This document shows, piece by piece, positions 1 through 10,022 of a DNA stretch of 64,000 bases. The stretch comes from Psococerastis gibbosa (Eukaryota; Arthropoda; Insecta; Psocodea; Psocidae): assembly GCA_963971405.1 (NCBI GenBank), contig OZ020490.1, positions 24,887,464 through 24,951,463 on the forward strand, written 5' to 3'. Within the stretch, counting starts at the first letter, position 1. Each line of letters begins with the position of its first letter. The notes beneath the pieces are model-generated. The model saw nothing but the letters and a program-made list of their open reading frames with translations. It had not been told where the DNA came from and searched no databases. Both the position numbers and the translations under genes were made by a program.

Positions 1-256
1 AAAACAGCATTTTCAGTGCAGGGCACTCTTTTGTCCTGGGGTTGGGAAACTGGCCCCGAAGGCGGAGGAACTCAATGAAGAGTCAACGGCATAAGGATGC
101 AGAAGGCAACGGGAAACCACTGCATTACTATTCCCCAGTATGTTCATCATGATTACAAATCCATGATGATCGCCACTCTTCGATAATTCGGTGGAAGAGG
201 CATTAGAAAAAGAAGAAGAAGAATCCGCCATCAACTGACCTGAGCCCTGCAGCATA
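1..256. repeat. Dispersed repeat with GAA-rich end, same family as 59925-60120
   Basis: This block shares long near-identical stretches with 59925-60120 in the same orientation: the GGGCACTCTT.TGTCCTGG part, the GCGGAGGAACTCAATGAAG part and the GCAACGGGAAACCACTGCAT part. Both copies end near a GAA-rich run. It is probably an untranslated or 3' portion of a non-LTR retrotransposon, because a LINE-type C-terminal reading frame follows directly. It is cut by the window edge. The family is not recognised. Confidence 0.55.
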
Positions 257-328
257 TTATAATTATTCTAACAGGACTTTAAATGGATTCCATAGAGAGA
301 AGAACGGAGAACAAGTCACGTCCAAAGG

Positions 329-562
329 ATGGACGAGAACAGGACCACCCGGAGGTTGGCGGAAGCAGCGCCACAAGGAAGAAGACCTATCGGCACTCCG
401 AGGACAGCCCTCGAGGAAAGGATTGAACAACTCGCCGGAGCAAGAGGGAAAACAATGGCCGAGCTCAAGGTGTTAGCGTCCAACCGGGTCGAGTACAAGA
501 TATGGGTCCGGGGCGACCCCCTCATGCTGCGCATTGAGGGGGAAGAAGAAGAAGACTCTTAA
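329..562 (+). mobile_element. LINE ORF2 C-terminal remnant
   Basis: The translation starts MDENRTTRRL and continues with PQGRRPIGTPRTALEERIEQ, then ends in an acidic EEEEDS tail. This is the WLGHVxRMDENR...GRRxxGRPRTRW style of tail seen at the C-terminus of many arthropod LINE reverse transcriptases. Only the end of the protein is present. An AT-rich stretch up to about 660 may be its 3' untranslated end. The clade was not determined. Confidence 0.65.
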
Positions 563-678
563 CGGAAATATAAACTTATTGTATTATATTGTACTTTTTT
601 TCACTTAATAAGACAGCTGCGAGCCTCCTGCGACAAAGGCTGATACGAGGGGTCTGGATCACCCAGTACACAGTTCAG

Positions 679-1356
679 TACAGTGCCGGGATTGGCCCTG
701 TGGGGGCCCTTGGGCCGGAATTGTGTGGGGGCCCTTTCTTGTCTTGCTCCCACACACGAATATTCCACTATCATTTATAAAATAGAGACACAGGATGGAA
801 AATAGAAAATAATAGAGTAAGGAGATTTATCATTAAGAGTGTACAGCCCGTAGGAAAGTGGCAGCCCGAAATTTAATACTTGTTATTTAATTAACTAAGC
901 ATGTTATTAAAGATTTGGCTCATCAAAGTTGTAGAAGACTACTTCATGCATCCTATAATAAGGTATTTTTAGTTTTTGAAATTGTAGTTTTTTTATAAAA
1001 TCGTTAATACGTGAAAAGTTATTGTTTATAAAATATTTGCATGTTTCTGAAAAAACTACAATATCGAAAATTAAAAATATCTTATAATATGATGCATGAA
1101 GTAGTCTTCTACAACTTCGATGAGACAAATCTTTAATAGCATGCTTAGTTAATGAAATAAAAAATAAAAACTATTAAATTTTGGGCTGCCAATTTCCTAC
1201 GGGCTGTACACTCTTAATGCCAGGGCACGTTCCAATTTCCCGCTAAATATTTCGACAAGTTTTTATTATTAGCTTTAGTTTGTTGTTTTACAATATCTAT
1301 TGCGATTTTGCATTTTGTAGCTTTTTGTGGGGGCCCCATAGCCAAACCCGGCACTG
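679..1356. mobile_element. hAT-like nonautonomous element with terminal inverted repeats
   Basis: The ends are imperfect inverted repeats: left CAGTGCCGGGATTGGCC and the reverse complement of GGCCAAACCCGGCACTG-like sequence at right, each followed inward by GGGGGCCC. The direct repeat AGTTCAG flanks it at 672-678 and 1357-1363. CAGNG-type termini with 7-8 bp duplications fit the hAT superfamily. There is no transposase frame. A second MITE (833-1217) sits inside it. Confidence 0.6.
833..1217. mobile_element. TTAA-flanked hairpin MITE, copy A1
   Basis: A near-palindrome of about 385 bp bounded by TTAA at both ends. Its terminal repeat reads TTAAGAGTGTACAGCCCGT and is mirrored at 1199-1217. 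The interior carries the family hallmark GTTGTAGAAGACTACTTCAT and its complement. Related copies lie at 13141, 21228, 57843 and 61898. The TTAA target suggests piggyBac-type mobilisation. It is nested inside the hAT-like element. Confidence 0.7.
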
Positions 1357-1689
1357 AGTTCAGATAAGAGTTTGATGGTTTCATATAAAAACTGGCAGCA
1401 TCTTTTATGCAATTTTGATGTGCAGTAGGCGTGTCCCGGGGTATTTGATCATTTGGCTAGTCAGCCAAATAGAAAGGCAATCTGGGGCAGAGCGCCAAAA
1501 CGTTGGCCGCCCTATTCAACGAGTATTTGGACACATTATCTCCGCACAATGTCAAGGTTGGGTGCAAACAATTTTTCAGTTTCGCTACCTCATTCCTTGG
1601 ATCTGTTTTTTAAGTGGTTTATTTTGGCTCGTCACTTTACACCATTAATATTCTTCCAACAGTTACGATTATTATTGCTTTTCTATTTA

Positions 1690-1920
1690 GTACACGTTTG
1701 CAGAAGGAAAGCTTTGTGTTGGTCGAAAATGTTGACTACGAGGTTTCAACGAAATTATACGTTTTGAGGCCCCAAAGAACCTTTTTTGTTTTTCCAACGC
1801 CTGCTTCCAGAATTTCTGCTTTAAGCAGCCCTGTCAGCCTGGCGGGGGGAGTGAGTCTGGTTATTAACTTGAGGCACCCTAAGGGCAGACTCCTTCACCT
1901 CGGGGAGAAGAGGAGTTGAG
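1690..1920. repeat. Foldback-family fragment followed by D'-SINE 3' part (minus)
   Basis: 1696-1775 resembles the arm of the foldback element at 55.6-57.1 kb (GGAAAGCTTTGTGTTGGTCG and TACGTTTTGAGGCC). 1785-1920 is the reverse complement of the 3' part of the D' repeat seen at 2810-2935, with GCCTGTCAGGCTGGC-like and GAGGCACCCTAAGGGC-like stretches. Both parts are fragments. Confidence 0.5.
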
Positions 1921-2584
1921 ACAAATTGTATTTCATTCAATTCCTTTCATGGCATAATATTAACTGAGTTGAATGAATTATATAAGGTTTTAATCGGCCA
2001 TCTTGGAACAAAATGGCGGATCTCGCTAGTTAACATGGAGTTAATAAAACTATGGAGTCACCATGTTGTATTTCACCTGTGCTGTAAGACTGAAGCCATG
2101 ACCACGCCTACTTATAGGGGCATTTTGGCGGGAAATTCAAATTTAATAGTTTTATTAAATGCTTTCTTTATTGTTTTCTTTTTGTTTAATACATTATTAT
2201 ATTTATTATTGAAATGTATTATATATACTGTTTAAAATTCAAATTAAAAGTACTGCAAGTTCTGCATAAAAATATTGTTGGTTACGTGGCATGATTTCCC
2301 GTTCTAAATAATCTTTATATAATCTTATAAAAAATAAAATGTTACCACGGCATCAAATGGCAAAAAGCTCAATCTGCTCTTATACTACGGAAATAGCCGA
2401 AGTCGGGCGGCTTCAATCCGAATATTTACGATGAGTCTATAGTATGCCTATGCTGTTTAACGAACTCACTCAAGACATTTATGTATGATCAATTTTTGTG
2501 CCAAGTCTCATCAAAATCGGATCAAAAACGGAAATTACAGTGTTTACATATACATATACTAGTATACACAGTATTTTTTTTTTT
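1921..2584. other. Unassigned AT-rich stretch
   Basis: I see no convincing gene, RNA or repeat copy here. Open frames are short and lack domain signals. Confidence 0.5.
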
Positions 2585-2945
2585 AGCCAACGGCCTTACC
2601 ATGTTGATTCCATTAGAGCAGAGCATGTTTCACACTGCGGCAACTTGGTAGTGTGCGCAGCGTTGGCAGGGGAACCTGGTGGGACATAATACGCGCTTAG
2701 GCAGTATAAGTCGAGTCCCGGTCACATCCGATTTAATCGTGTGACTTTACCATGTTCCCCAAGTGGTTCGGAATCCACTATAATCAGGAGGTCCACCCTG
2801 TTAGTCAACTCCCCTTTCCCCGAGGTGAAAGAGTCTGCCCTTAGGGTGCCTCAAGTTAACAAACAGACTCACTCCACCCGCCAGGCTGACAGGGTTGCTT
2901 AAAAGCAGAAATGCTGAAAGCAGGCGTTAGAAACAACAACAACAG
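2585..2945 (+). repeat. D' SINE-like repeat
   Basis: Full-length-looking copy. It starts with GGCCTTACCATGTTGATTCC, has a middle GAGTCCCGGTCAC that resembles a pol III B box, a conserved AAGTGGTTCGGAATCCACTA core, and a 3' part with AGACTCACTCC and GCAGAAATGCTGAAAGC, ending in an (AAC)n tail. Other copies occur at 3846 (minus), 5945, 12375, 40231 and 40576. The tRNA origin is inferred only from the B-box resemblance. Confidence 0.6.
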
Positions 2946-3477
2946 TATACACAGTATACATGACATTTTGAACGAGGGGTGGATTTAGGCTCAGGGGGTC
3001 ATGAAATGATGTTGTGAAGAAATTTTCCGGAAATCGAACATTGGTCGCCGTCTCGATAAGTAGATCTCTCTAAAATGCAATCCCCCATTTAAATTTAATA
3101 ATAAAAATCCCTCACAAAATTTTTACAGCACCGGGGAACATAATTCAACCCTTTGGGAAAATCTATGAATCTATCTCATACGCAATCATCGAAGTTAAAT
3201 CCCGACAATGCGGGGTGAATCTGGTATCGAATATCCAATTAATCCTGGTAAAATGACTCCCAAGTTGAAGAGGCAGAGGAGGCTGGGAGGAGAGGTTTTT
3301 CAGGATAAAAGGTGAAGTGGGGGGAGGGGGTCGGCTCTGAAAAGGATTCCGAATTTTCGAGTTTCAGCTTTTAAATGTCAAGAGCGGTGAAAGAGTCACA
3401 ACGGAGAAAATTAAGTTATTCGTGATTGGTGACGTGGTAGGCCCATTTCATTTCAATTAATCACACTGGCTACATTT
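2946..3477. other. Unassigned stretch
   Basis: The sequence is unique within the window. It contains a G-rich piece around 3300-3330 but no coding frame or repeat ends that I can support. Confidence 0.45.
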
Positions 3478-3775
3478 TCTGGCCATGCTTCGGAGGGCAT
3501 GTAAAGCAGGCGGTCCCGGGCCTTCCTAGTTGAGTGTAAGAGAGGGCTTTATAGCCCTAACTCCGCTAGGTTGGCTTAGTAATAGAAACCATAAAAAGTC
3601 TTTATTTATTTATTTTAAATAAACAACACTCTTCTGGCCATGCTTTGGGAGGCATGTAAAGCAGGCGGTCCCGGGCCTTTCAAGTTGAGCGTAAGAGAGG
3701 GCTTTATAGCCCTAACTGCTCTAGGTTGGCTTAGTAATAAAACAAACCAGTCAATATTTATTTATTTATTAAATA
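3478..3775 (+). mobile_element. Two consecutive SINE T bodies with (TTTA)n tails
   Basis: Two tandem copies (about 3478-3625 and 3632-3775) of the SINE body CATGCTTCGGAGGGCATGTA...GCGGTCCCGGGCC...GTTGAGTGTAAGAGAGGGC...GGTTGGCTTAGTAATA, each ending in TTTATTTATTT. The tRNA-like heads are missing or truncated here. A better-preserved copy with its head is at 9822-10022 on the minus strand. Confidence 0.7.
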
Positions 3776-3845
3776 CGCATTTTCGTACAACTTTTGACCA
3801 CTGGCATAGCTCGTCAAAACACAGTGATTCTTATTTGAAATATTG

Positions 3846-4345
3846 ACTTTCAGCCAAGGACGGATGACGGGAGCGGATCGGGTAGCTACCTCCCTCCAAA
3901 ATGTAATATTTTTTCTAACGCCTGCTTTGAACATTTTTACTTTAAGCAACCCTGTCAGTCTGGCCCTTATTCTGAGTCTGTTTATTAACTTGAGGCATCC
4001 TAAGGGCAAACTCTTTCAACTCGGGGAGAAGGGGAGTTGACTGACAGGGAGGAACTCCTGGTTATAGGGGATTCCGAACCACTTGGGGAACATGGTAAAG
4101 TCACACATTAAATCAGAGGTGGCCAAGACTCGACACGCACGTAGACTGACTGGAAATAACGTATCCAAATAAGTCCAACTATTTATATATTATTTTTGTC
4201 CCTTAATTTCGTTTCTTTTGATTTTTATTATTTGAAGTGTAACCTCTCAGTGCGTTATCACGTCCCACCCTGGTCCCCTGCCAACGCTGTGCGCACTATC
4301 AAGTTTGCTGCAGTTTGAAACATGCTCTGCTCTCATAGATCATGG
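3846..4345 (-). repeat. D' SINE-like repeat, reverse copy, interrupted
   Basis: The 3' part lies at 3900-4035, the GGATTCCGAACCACTT core near 4070, and the head (reverse complement of the CATGTTTC...GCAACTTG...GCGCACAGCGTTGGCA region) near 4260-4345. About 100 bp of unrelated sequence lies between core and head, so this copy is diverged or disrupted. Confidence 0.55.
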
Positions 4346-4454
4346 TAAAACCTGCTGAATAGATCAACCCTGTCTCCTCTGTAGGGTAAGTTTCATATGC
4401 CTCTTAAGATATATAGCAAATGTTATGGATGTTACCTATAAGAATGTCAGAATA

Positions 4455-4712
4455 GTCAGAATGGCGTAGAGGTAACGACTCGGACTATCATCCAGAAGGT
4501 GACTGGTTCGAGTCCCACCCGAATGCCAAAATTTTCTAGGGTACAATTATTTATCTTCTGACTACCATGCTTCGGAGGGCATGTAAAGCCGGCGGTCCCG
4601 GCAGTCTTCCCTGACTGTCGATAGGTTAAACAGGAGGCTGTTGATGCAACCTGAAAACTCCTGTACTACGGGTAGTACCACCCCGACACGAATTTACTTT
4701 ACTTTACTTTAC
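4455..4712 (+). mobile_element. tRNA-derived SINE with split pol III promoter
   Basis: The head has an A-box-like TGGCGTAGAGG (4462-4472) and a B-box GGTTCGAGTCCC (4505-4516) at a tRNA-like spacing. The body then has the CATGCTTCGGAGGGCATGTA and GGCGGTCCCGG domain shared with the other SINE T copies, followed by a different 3' section (TCTTCCCTGACTGTC...CTACGGGTAGTACCACC) and a (TTTAC)n tail. It is not a working tRNA gene because no cloverleaf acceptor stem is evident. Confidence 0.8.
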
Positions 4713-5944
4713 CTATAAGATTCACCCTGACCTCTGAATCTGAGGAATCATATGACACTGAAAAGAGGCATTCAAGGGCATGCCACCAAAATCCCGGAGG
4801 GGCTGAAGGGCTGAAGAGGGGGGGGGGGGGGAAGTGCTCAGTTGAAATTGTAAACTCGTGTTACAATGAATTCCAGCGAATGAGCGCTCAGTTATTGGAA
4901 ATGGTACCCCCGTAGATATCAGAATTTTATCTACAATTTTGGCCTTATCTTGGTCATAACCATTTAACACGGTGCTCCCCCGATTAAATCAAATATTTTT
5001 ATCTTATCTATCTTCATTTGATTCCTCTTAACTTACCAATTAATTATCAAAAACTATAACCTGGTTTACCCAGTACAAATAAATATTTTTTAAGATTACG
5101 TTGACTTTGGTCACCCCTCGCTAAACCCTAGAACAACTGTCACTTTATTTTTATTTTTCAAGTTACATTTGATTGGGAAAGCAAAATGGAGGGTATTGTT
5201 ACTCTATTTCTATTTATCACAAACAATATATGTATCTTACTAAAAATTATGAACCATCGACGGAGAGGTTTCTAAAAAACATGATTTTGGTTATTTTTTC
5301 ATGAAAATTGAGGAGCCAATATATGGGCCATGTGATTATTAAAAATATAGTTGAAGTCCCGTTTTATGGGAAATTATTTTTTAGCAGTTTTCGGAGGGAG
5401 CAAAACGCCCCAAAATTAGAATTAATTAGAAAAATTGCTCCGAAACATGATTTTTGTGAACCTACAACGCATGCCAGAACGTTGATTGAGTAAATTACCC
5501 ATAAAATACGTATATGTATATGTAAATTGATGTATGTACGTTTAAAAAAAACACTATTTTCGGGACTACTGAAATCGCTCAACTATCAAAAAGCTTTCCA
5601 TATACTAATGTAAAAACAAGAAAGTCAAAAATAAAAAACACAAGAAACAAGAATCTCCTCAGTGCATAAAATTTATCCAAAATGGAATTCAGAACGAAAA
5701 CAGAAAGAAACTCTATGAAAGTTAATATCGTATACAATATTATGCGAAATAGACTAGGCGGGTTAACGGATGGGAATTCATTCCAGACTAGAAAAACACA
5801 TAAAACTTGACACAATAGAGTGGGAATATTGGAAAAAGCATCGTATGCAGAATCTGCCAATTTTCTGCCCCATAAATTTTCCTCTGCAGGCTCTCAGTAG
5901 CCTTTCGAGACGGAATATGTTTCCCAACGCTAGAGTTTTTTTTG
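4713..5944. other. Mostly unassigned; foldback-arm fragment near 5300-5620
   Basis: Around 5300-5620 there are stretches resembling the foldback family: AAAATTGCTCCGAAACATGA, TTTTTGTGAACCTACA and AAAAGCTTTCCATATACTA. A poly-G run lies near 4818-4830. No coding frame is convincing in the rest. Confidence 0.4.
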
Positions 5945-6172
5945 TGCTTTTTCTGCTAACGGCTATACGAAGTTGAATCCACGAGAACAGAGCATGTTTA
6001 AAACTTCAGCAAACTTGATAGTCTGGGACATGGTGGGAGACATGATAACGCGCTGAGACTACCAGTCAGTCTTCGTGTTGGTCGCGTCCTGCTCGCCTCC
6101 GAATTTATCGTGGGACTATAATATGTTCCCCAAGTGGTTCGGAATCTACTATAATCAGGAGGTCCATAGAAC
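5945..6172 (+). repeat. D' SINE-like repeat, 5' part
   Basis: This is the head and core only, with GAACAGAGCATGTTT, GATAACGCGCTGAGAC and CCAAGTGGTTCGGAATCTAC. It is followed by a short A-run at 6181-6195. It is more diverged than the copies at 2585 and 40231. Confidence 0.6.
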
Positions 6173-6294
6173 ATATGTATTAAAAAAAAAAAAAAATTGT
6201 CTGTATTTTCTATATGGGCGAATTTTGGACCTTTCGGCCCACTCTTTCAATTAACCGAAAAAAATCAAATAATTCAATATTGAACAGTATTATG

Positions 6295-6780
6295 AGTTCC
6301 CTTGGCAACCTCGTTGTCCAGTGCGCTCCTGATAGCAGTTTGCCAAACGTAACCAACGCACACACGCCCTACATGAAAGAGGCAACGGCAAACTGTTTTA
6401 GAAAGTCCCTGGGCAACCTCGTTGTCCAGTGCGCTCCTGATAGCAGTTTGCCAAACGTAACCAACGCACACACGCCCTACATGAAAGGGGCAACGGCAAA
6501 CTGTTTTAGAAAGTCTCTGGGCAACCTCGTTGTCCAGTGCACTCCTCATAGCAGTTTGCGAAACGTAACCAACGCACACACGCCCTACATGAAAGAGGCA
6601 ACGGCAAACTGTTTTAGAAGGTCCCTGGGCAACCTCGTTGTCCAGTGCGCTCCTGATAACAGTTGGCCAAACGTAACCAACTCACAAAAACCCTACATGA
6701 AAGGGGCAACGGCAAACTGTTTTAGAAAGTCTCTGGGCAACCTCGTTGTCCAGCGCGCTCCTGATAGCAGTTTCCCACTA
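6295..6780. repeat. 108-bp tandem repeat, about 4.5 units
   Basis: Successive units begin with CTGGGCAACCTCGTTGTCCA and also hold GCAACGGCAAACTGTTTTAG. The spacing is 108 bp, a multiple of three, so a frame of 218 codons stays open on the plus strand (6214-6870) and another of 101 codons on the minus strand. The open frames are best explained by the repeat period. No start context, splice signals or domain supports a gene. Confidence 0.85.
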
Positions 6781-7840
6781 CACACTCACTCACAATATAC
6801 CAACACAACAAAAACTACAAACAAGCTTGTAGCCGCCCTTAAAATAATTAAAAATAAAAAAATATTATGAATGATTACAATAATGTCGCCATAAACTTAA
6901 GTTGAACCTGTGCCCATGCAATTGTTGCCGGATGCATTTAACTTAGTTACCTTTATTTAAATCCTATGTAAAGTAAAGTAAAAATAAATTTATTTCCTTC
7001 AAAACAGTTTTACAATTATTTTAGAGGCATATATCAGTGGGAAGAGACCAACAAACGACAAATAAAATTAATAAGTTGCAATAACTTGCAAACGAAATAT
7101 GCTGACATTCTGGGTGGCTGTTAGTACTATAAAAGACTGTTTTTGCAGATTTCAGGGTATTGGCAGAGTAGTTTTGTAATTTTAGTTTTGTAAATAGTTA
7201 AATTTAAAGCTGTTTTAACTGATAGAGGGATTGTAAGCTTTTACTGACAGAAAAGAGTGTGAATGCTGAAACAAGGTAGTTCTGAAAGCTGGAGTTCTGA
7301 ATATGGCCTCAGGAATAATGTTAAAAAGATTTACAGCCAATAAACCGTGGGAAGAAACGAAGGGCCGAAAGGGTAAAAAATCTACAAAGTCTTATTATAC
7401 ACTCAGTTTTTTTAGACTACAAAATTCTCAAGACTCCAGCTGCGAAAGCGTTAAAGTCTCGAAATGTCATCGACTTGAAATAAATAACATGCCTGAATGT
7501 CACAGAATTCCGTGAACAATCTCGAGTTAAAACGTACAATGTAGACTGATTAAAAAACATAGAAAACAGAGAGACAAACGCAGAGCGCAAACAAGCGCGC
7601 CCAAACAAAGCTTGTCAAGGATTTTTATAACGAAGTACTAACAAAAAAAGATTTGTTAGTTTCTCGGAAAATTACAAATGTAGATTTTAATCCCACTCCG
7701 GAGCTTATCTCAATGCAAACCTGAGCCAACAGCAGACAAAATAATATATATTTTTTAACATGCAACCCCATTAATAGCAGGTAAAAAATTAGAAACATTT
7801 TAAGCGACATCTCATAAAAATAACAAATTATGCTTGTGAA
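6781..7840. other. Unassigned AT-rich stretch
   Basis: I see no domain, tRNA or repeat copy. A 70-codon frame at 7303-7515 has no recognisable features and I do not call it a gene. Confidence 0.45.
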
Positions 7841-8455
7841 CGAAAATGGGACTCCATAGCTTATTCAGCGAGCTTACTTGCGTGAGCAGGATAGTTAGAT
7901 AGCGTATCTTGCAGCCAGTAGCATTGGTTTTATGGGAAATTATCAGATAACCATCCTAATAGTGGGAATATAATAAGAATTTGTTTTACACACATACAAT
8001 ATCTGCACTAGATATTATTGCGCTGTCTAGCCCACTTAAGAGACAATCGAAAATGGGGCTCCATAGCTTATTCAGCGAGTTTACTTGCTTGAACATTATA
8101 GTTAGATAGCGTATCTTTCAGCCAGCAGCATTGGTTTTAAGGGAATTTATCAGATAACCGTCCTAATAGTGGGAATATCTGCACTATTTAGTATGGCGCT
8201 GTCTAGCCGTCTTAAGAGACAATCGAAAATGGGGCTCCATAGCTTATTCAGCGAGTTTACTTGCTTGAACATTATAGTTTGATAGCGTATCTTTCAGCCA
8301 GCAGCATTGGTTTTAAGGGAATTATCAGATAACCGTCCTAATAGTGGGAATATCTGCACTATTTAGTATGGCGCTGTCTAGCCGTCTTAAGAGACAATCG
8401 AAAATGGGGCTCCATAGGTTATTCAGCGATAGATAGATAGCGTATCTTTCATGCC
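7841..8455. repeat. Satellite-like tandem repeat, 175-207 bp unit, about 3.3 units
   Basis: Units start at 7841, 8048, 8224 and 8399 with CGAAAATGGGRCTCCATAG and also contain CTTATTCAGCGAG, GGTTTTAAGGGAATTATCAG and GGCGCTGTCTAGCC. The second and third units are almost identical, so amplification was recent. The first unit carries about 30 extra bases. The array runs directly into an end of repeat family E. Confidence 0.85.
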
Positions 8456-8645
8456 GACGACCCCATGGATTTCGGACATTATTTGTATTGATTCCGAATG
8501 AATTGTAGCCATCGGCAAACTGGTATACGTTCTCGATGTCCACCTACACCGGCTGCAAGCAATAATGGACAAGCTGAGACAAGCTTACCATTGACGCAAT
8601 GAAACAGGCGAAAGCATGACTTAACCAAGTACAGATACGAGTCTG
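8452..8645. repeat. Family E terminal arm
   Basis: The sequence CACCGGCTGCAAGCAATAAT...GACGCAATGAAACAGGCGAAAGCATGACTT matches one terminal arm of the family E inverted-repeat element at 36712-37935 and the arms at 21598 and 23155. Only one arm was found here. Confidence 0.65.
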
Positions 8646-8988
8646 CGCCAGCAACGTACTATGCATTAAAACGTAGCTGATCATTTCTTCCACTGGCATC
8701 ACATTAATTAACTGTCTGTTCGATGTTTCATGAGAAATCCGACTTTGCAGAAAAATCGTCCAGTGGGGGTGTCCGATTGGACTGTGCCCCCACTCCGCGC
8801 TTTTTTGTACAATAACGATTTTCACAGGAAATAGAGATCGTAGAGCCGTTAAAAATATCCATTGAATTTGCAGAAATTCTTCTGTACGTTCTGATATACG
8901 ACATGTGGACTCCTATTGTATTTCAACATCTACAGGACTGTGTTTTAGTTCGGGTCGGCTGAGCGGCCTCGCGAGAGGTTGAACGTAA
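8646..8988. other. Unassigned stretch
   Basis: The sequence is unique in the window. No gene or repeat can be supported. Confidence 0.4.
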
Positions 8989-9436
8989 TAGGGGTCTTCA
9001 TAGTGTTGGTGTTATCGAGTTAGATGTGCTATCCTAGTAAGGCGCGGTTTCCACCGACCGGTTAGGGCTAAATACAAATACGGTGACGTGGGAACAGACA
9101 TTCAAGACTTAGGCGGGGTTTCCATCGACCTCGCATTGCAGAATGCAAATGACGTATATACGGTAATTGCTTGTGATAATAGATTATACAAACAAATTTA
9201 AATACTACAAAATTTTAAACGCGTGTTTCAAATGACGAATCAATCAACAAAAACAAAGATGGCGGCGGTCAAACCTGAGCTATCGATCGCAGTGCTAGCT
9301 AACTAGCACGTTAACCAATTTGAAAGTGCGTTTAGGATAGCACGCTGGTTAGCTTAGTTATCGGTGTGTTAACTTAACTTGATGTAACACACTTAACTAG
9401 GTATAACTCGATAACACGAACACTGTGAAGACCCCT
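8989..9436. mobile_element. MITE family F, copy F1
   Basis: The termini are TAGGGGTCTTCATAGTGTT at left and AACACTGTGAAGACCCCTA at right, an inverted pair. The interior includes GTTTCAAATGACGAATCAAT and CAAAGATGGCGGCGGTCAAA, shared with copies at 20490 and 35836. Pieces of the GGCGGGGTTTCC family (near 9045-9170) are embedded in the left part. Confidence 0.7.
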
Positions 9437-9821
9437 ACTGTACATCACTCATGCAAATGGTCATGGCAGTGATGAAAGGGGGCAAGTAAAGGCACAGGTA
9501 CTTGGTTTACAAGTTTCCCACTTCCGCAGAAAAAAAACCACCACTGTTCTTGAACACCTTCCTCGGGACTGCGCCACCAATTTTTTGTCCAAATCATATT
9601 CAATAATTTTTTAGGCAAATGTGTCATAAAGACGTACAAAATATCACATATACAATACATGTCATGTATCAAAATGCTCTGTATGTCTCAATATTTTTGA
9701 CAGCTCTATATCAGCTCAGATATTTAATTTTACACTTATAAGGGTTTTCCCCTCCGATTGTTTGTTAACAGAAGTCACACACTGTCATGTCAACCTATAC
9801 TATTCACAAAATTAATAAAAT
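9437..9821. other. Unassigned stretch
   Basis: I see no supported gene or repeat. AT-rich tracts only. Confidence 0.4.
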
Positions 9822-10022
9822 AAATAAATAAATAAATATCGACTTTTTTGTTCTATTACTAAGTCAACCTGGCGGAGATAGCCCTCTCTTACACTCAACC
9901 AGGAAGACCCGGGACCGCCTGCTTTACATGCCCTCCAAAGCATGGCCAGAAAATGCAGCAAGGGGGACACGAACCAACAACCTTTCGGGTGAAAGTCGGA
10001 TTCTACCACTACTCAACATTTC
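9822..10022 (-). mobile_element. SINE T, best-preserved copy with tRNA-like head
   Basis: Read on the minus strand from about 10022: an A-box-like GAGTAGTGGTAGAATCC, a B-box GGTTCGTGTCCC about 30 bases later, the body CATGCTTTGGAGGGCATGTA and GGCGGTCCCGGG, then GTTGAGTGTAAGAGAGGGC and a (TTTA)n tail at 9822-9840. The order head, central domain, tail is standard for tRNA-derived SINEs. Confidence 0.8.

Noticed and set aside
4462-4516. A tRNA gene
   Set aside because: A and B boxes are present but no acceptor stem closes and a SINE body and tail follow directly.
6214-6870. 218-codon open frame as a repetitive protein gene
   Set aside because: The frame follows from a 108-bp tandem period, the opposite strand is also open, and there is no domain, signal peptide or splice evidence.
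7303-7515. 70-codon Lys-rich frame as an exon
   Set aside because: No flanking splice signals in phase with another exon and no recognisable domain.
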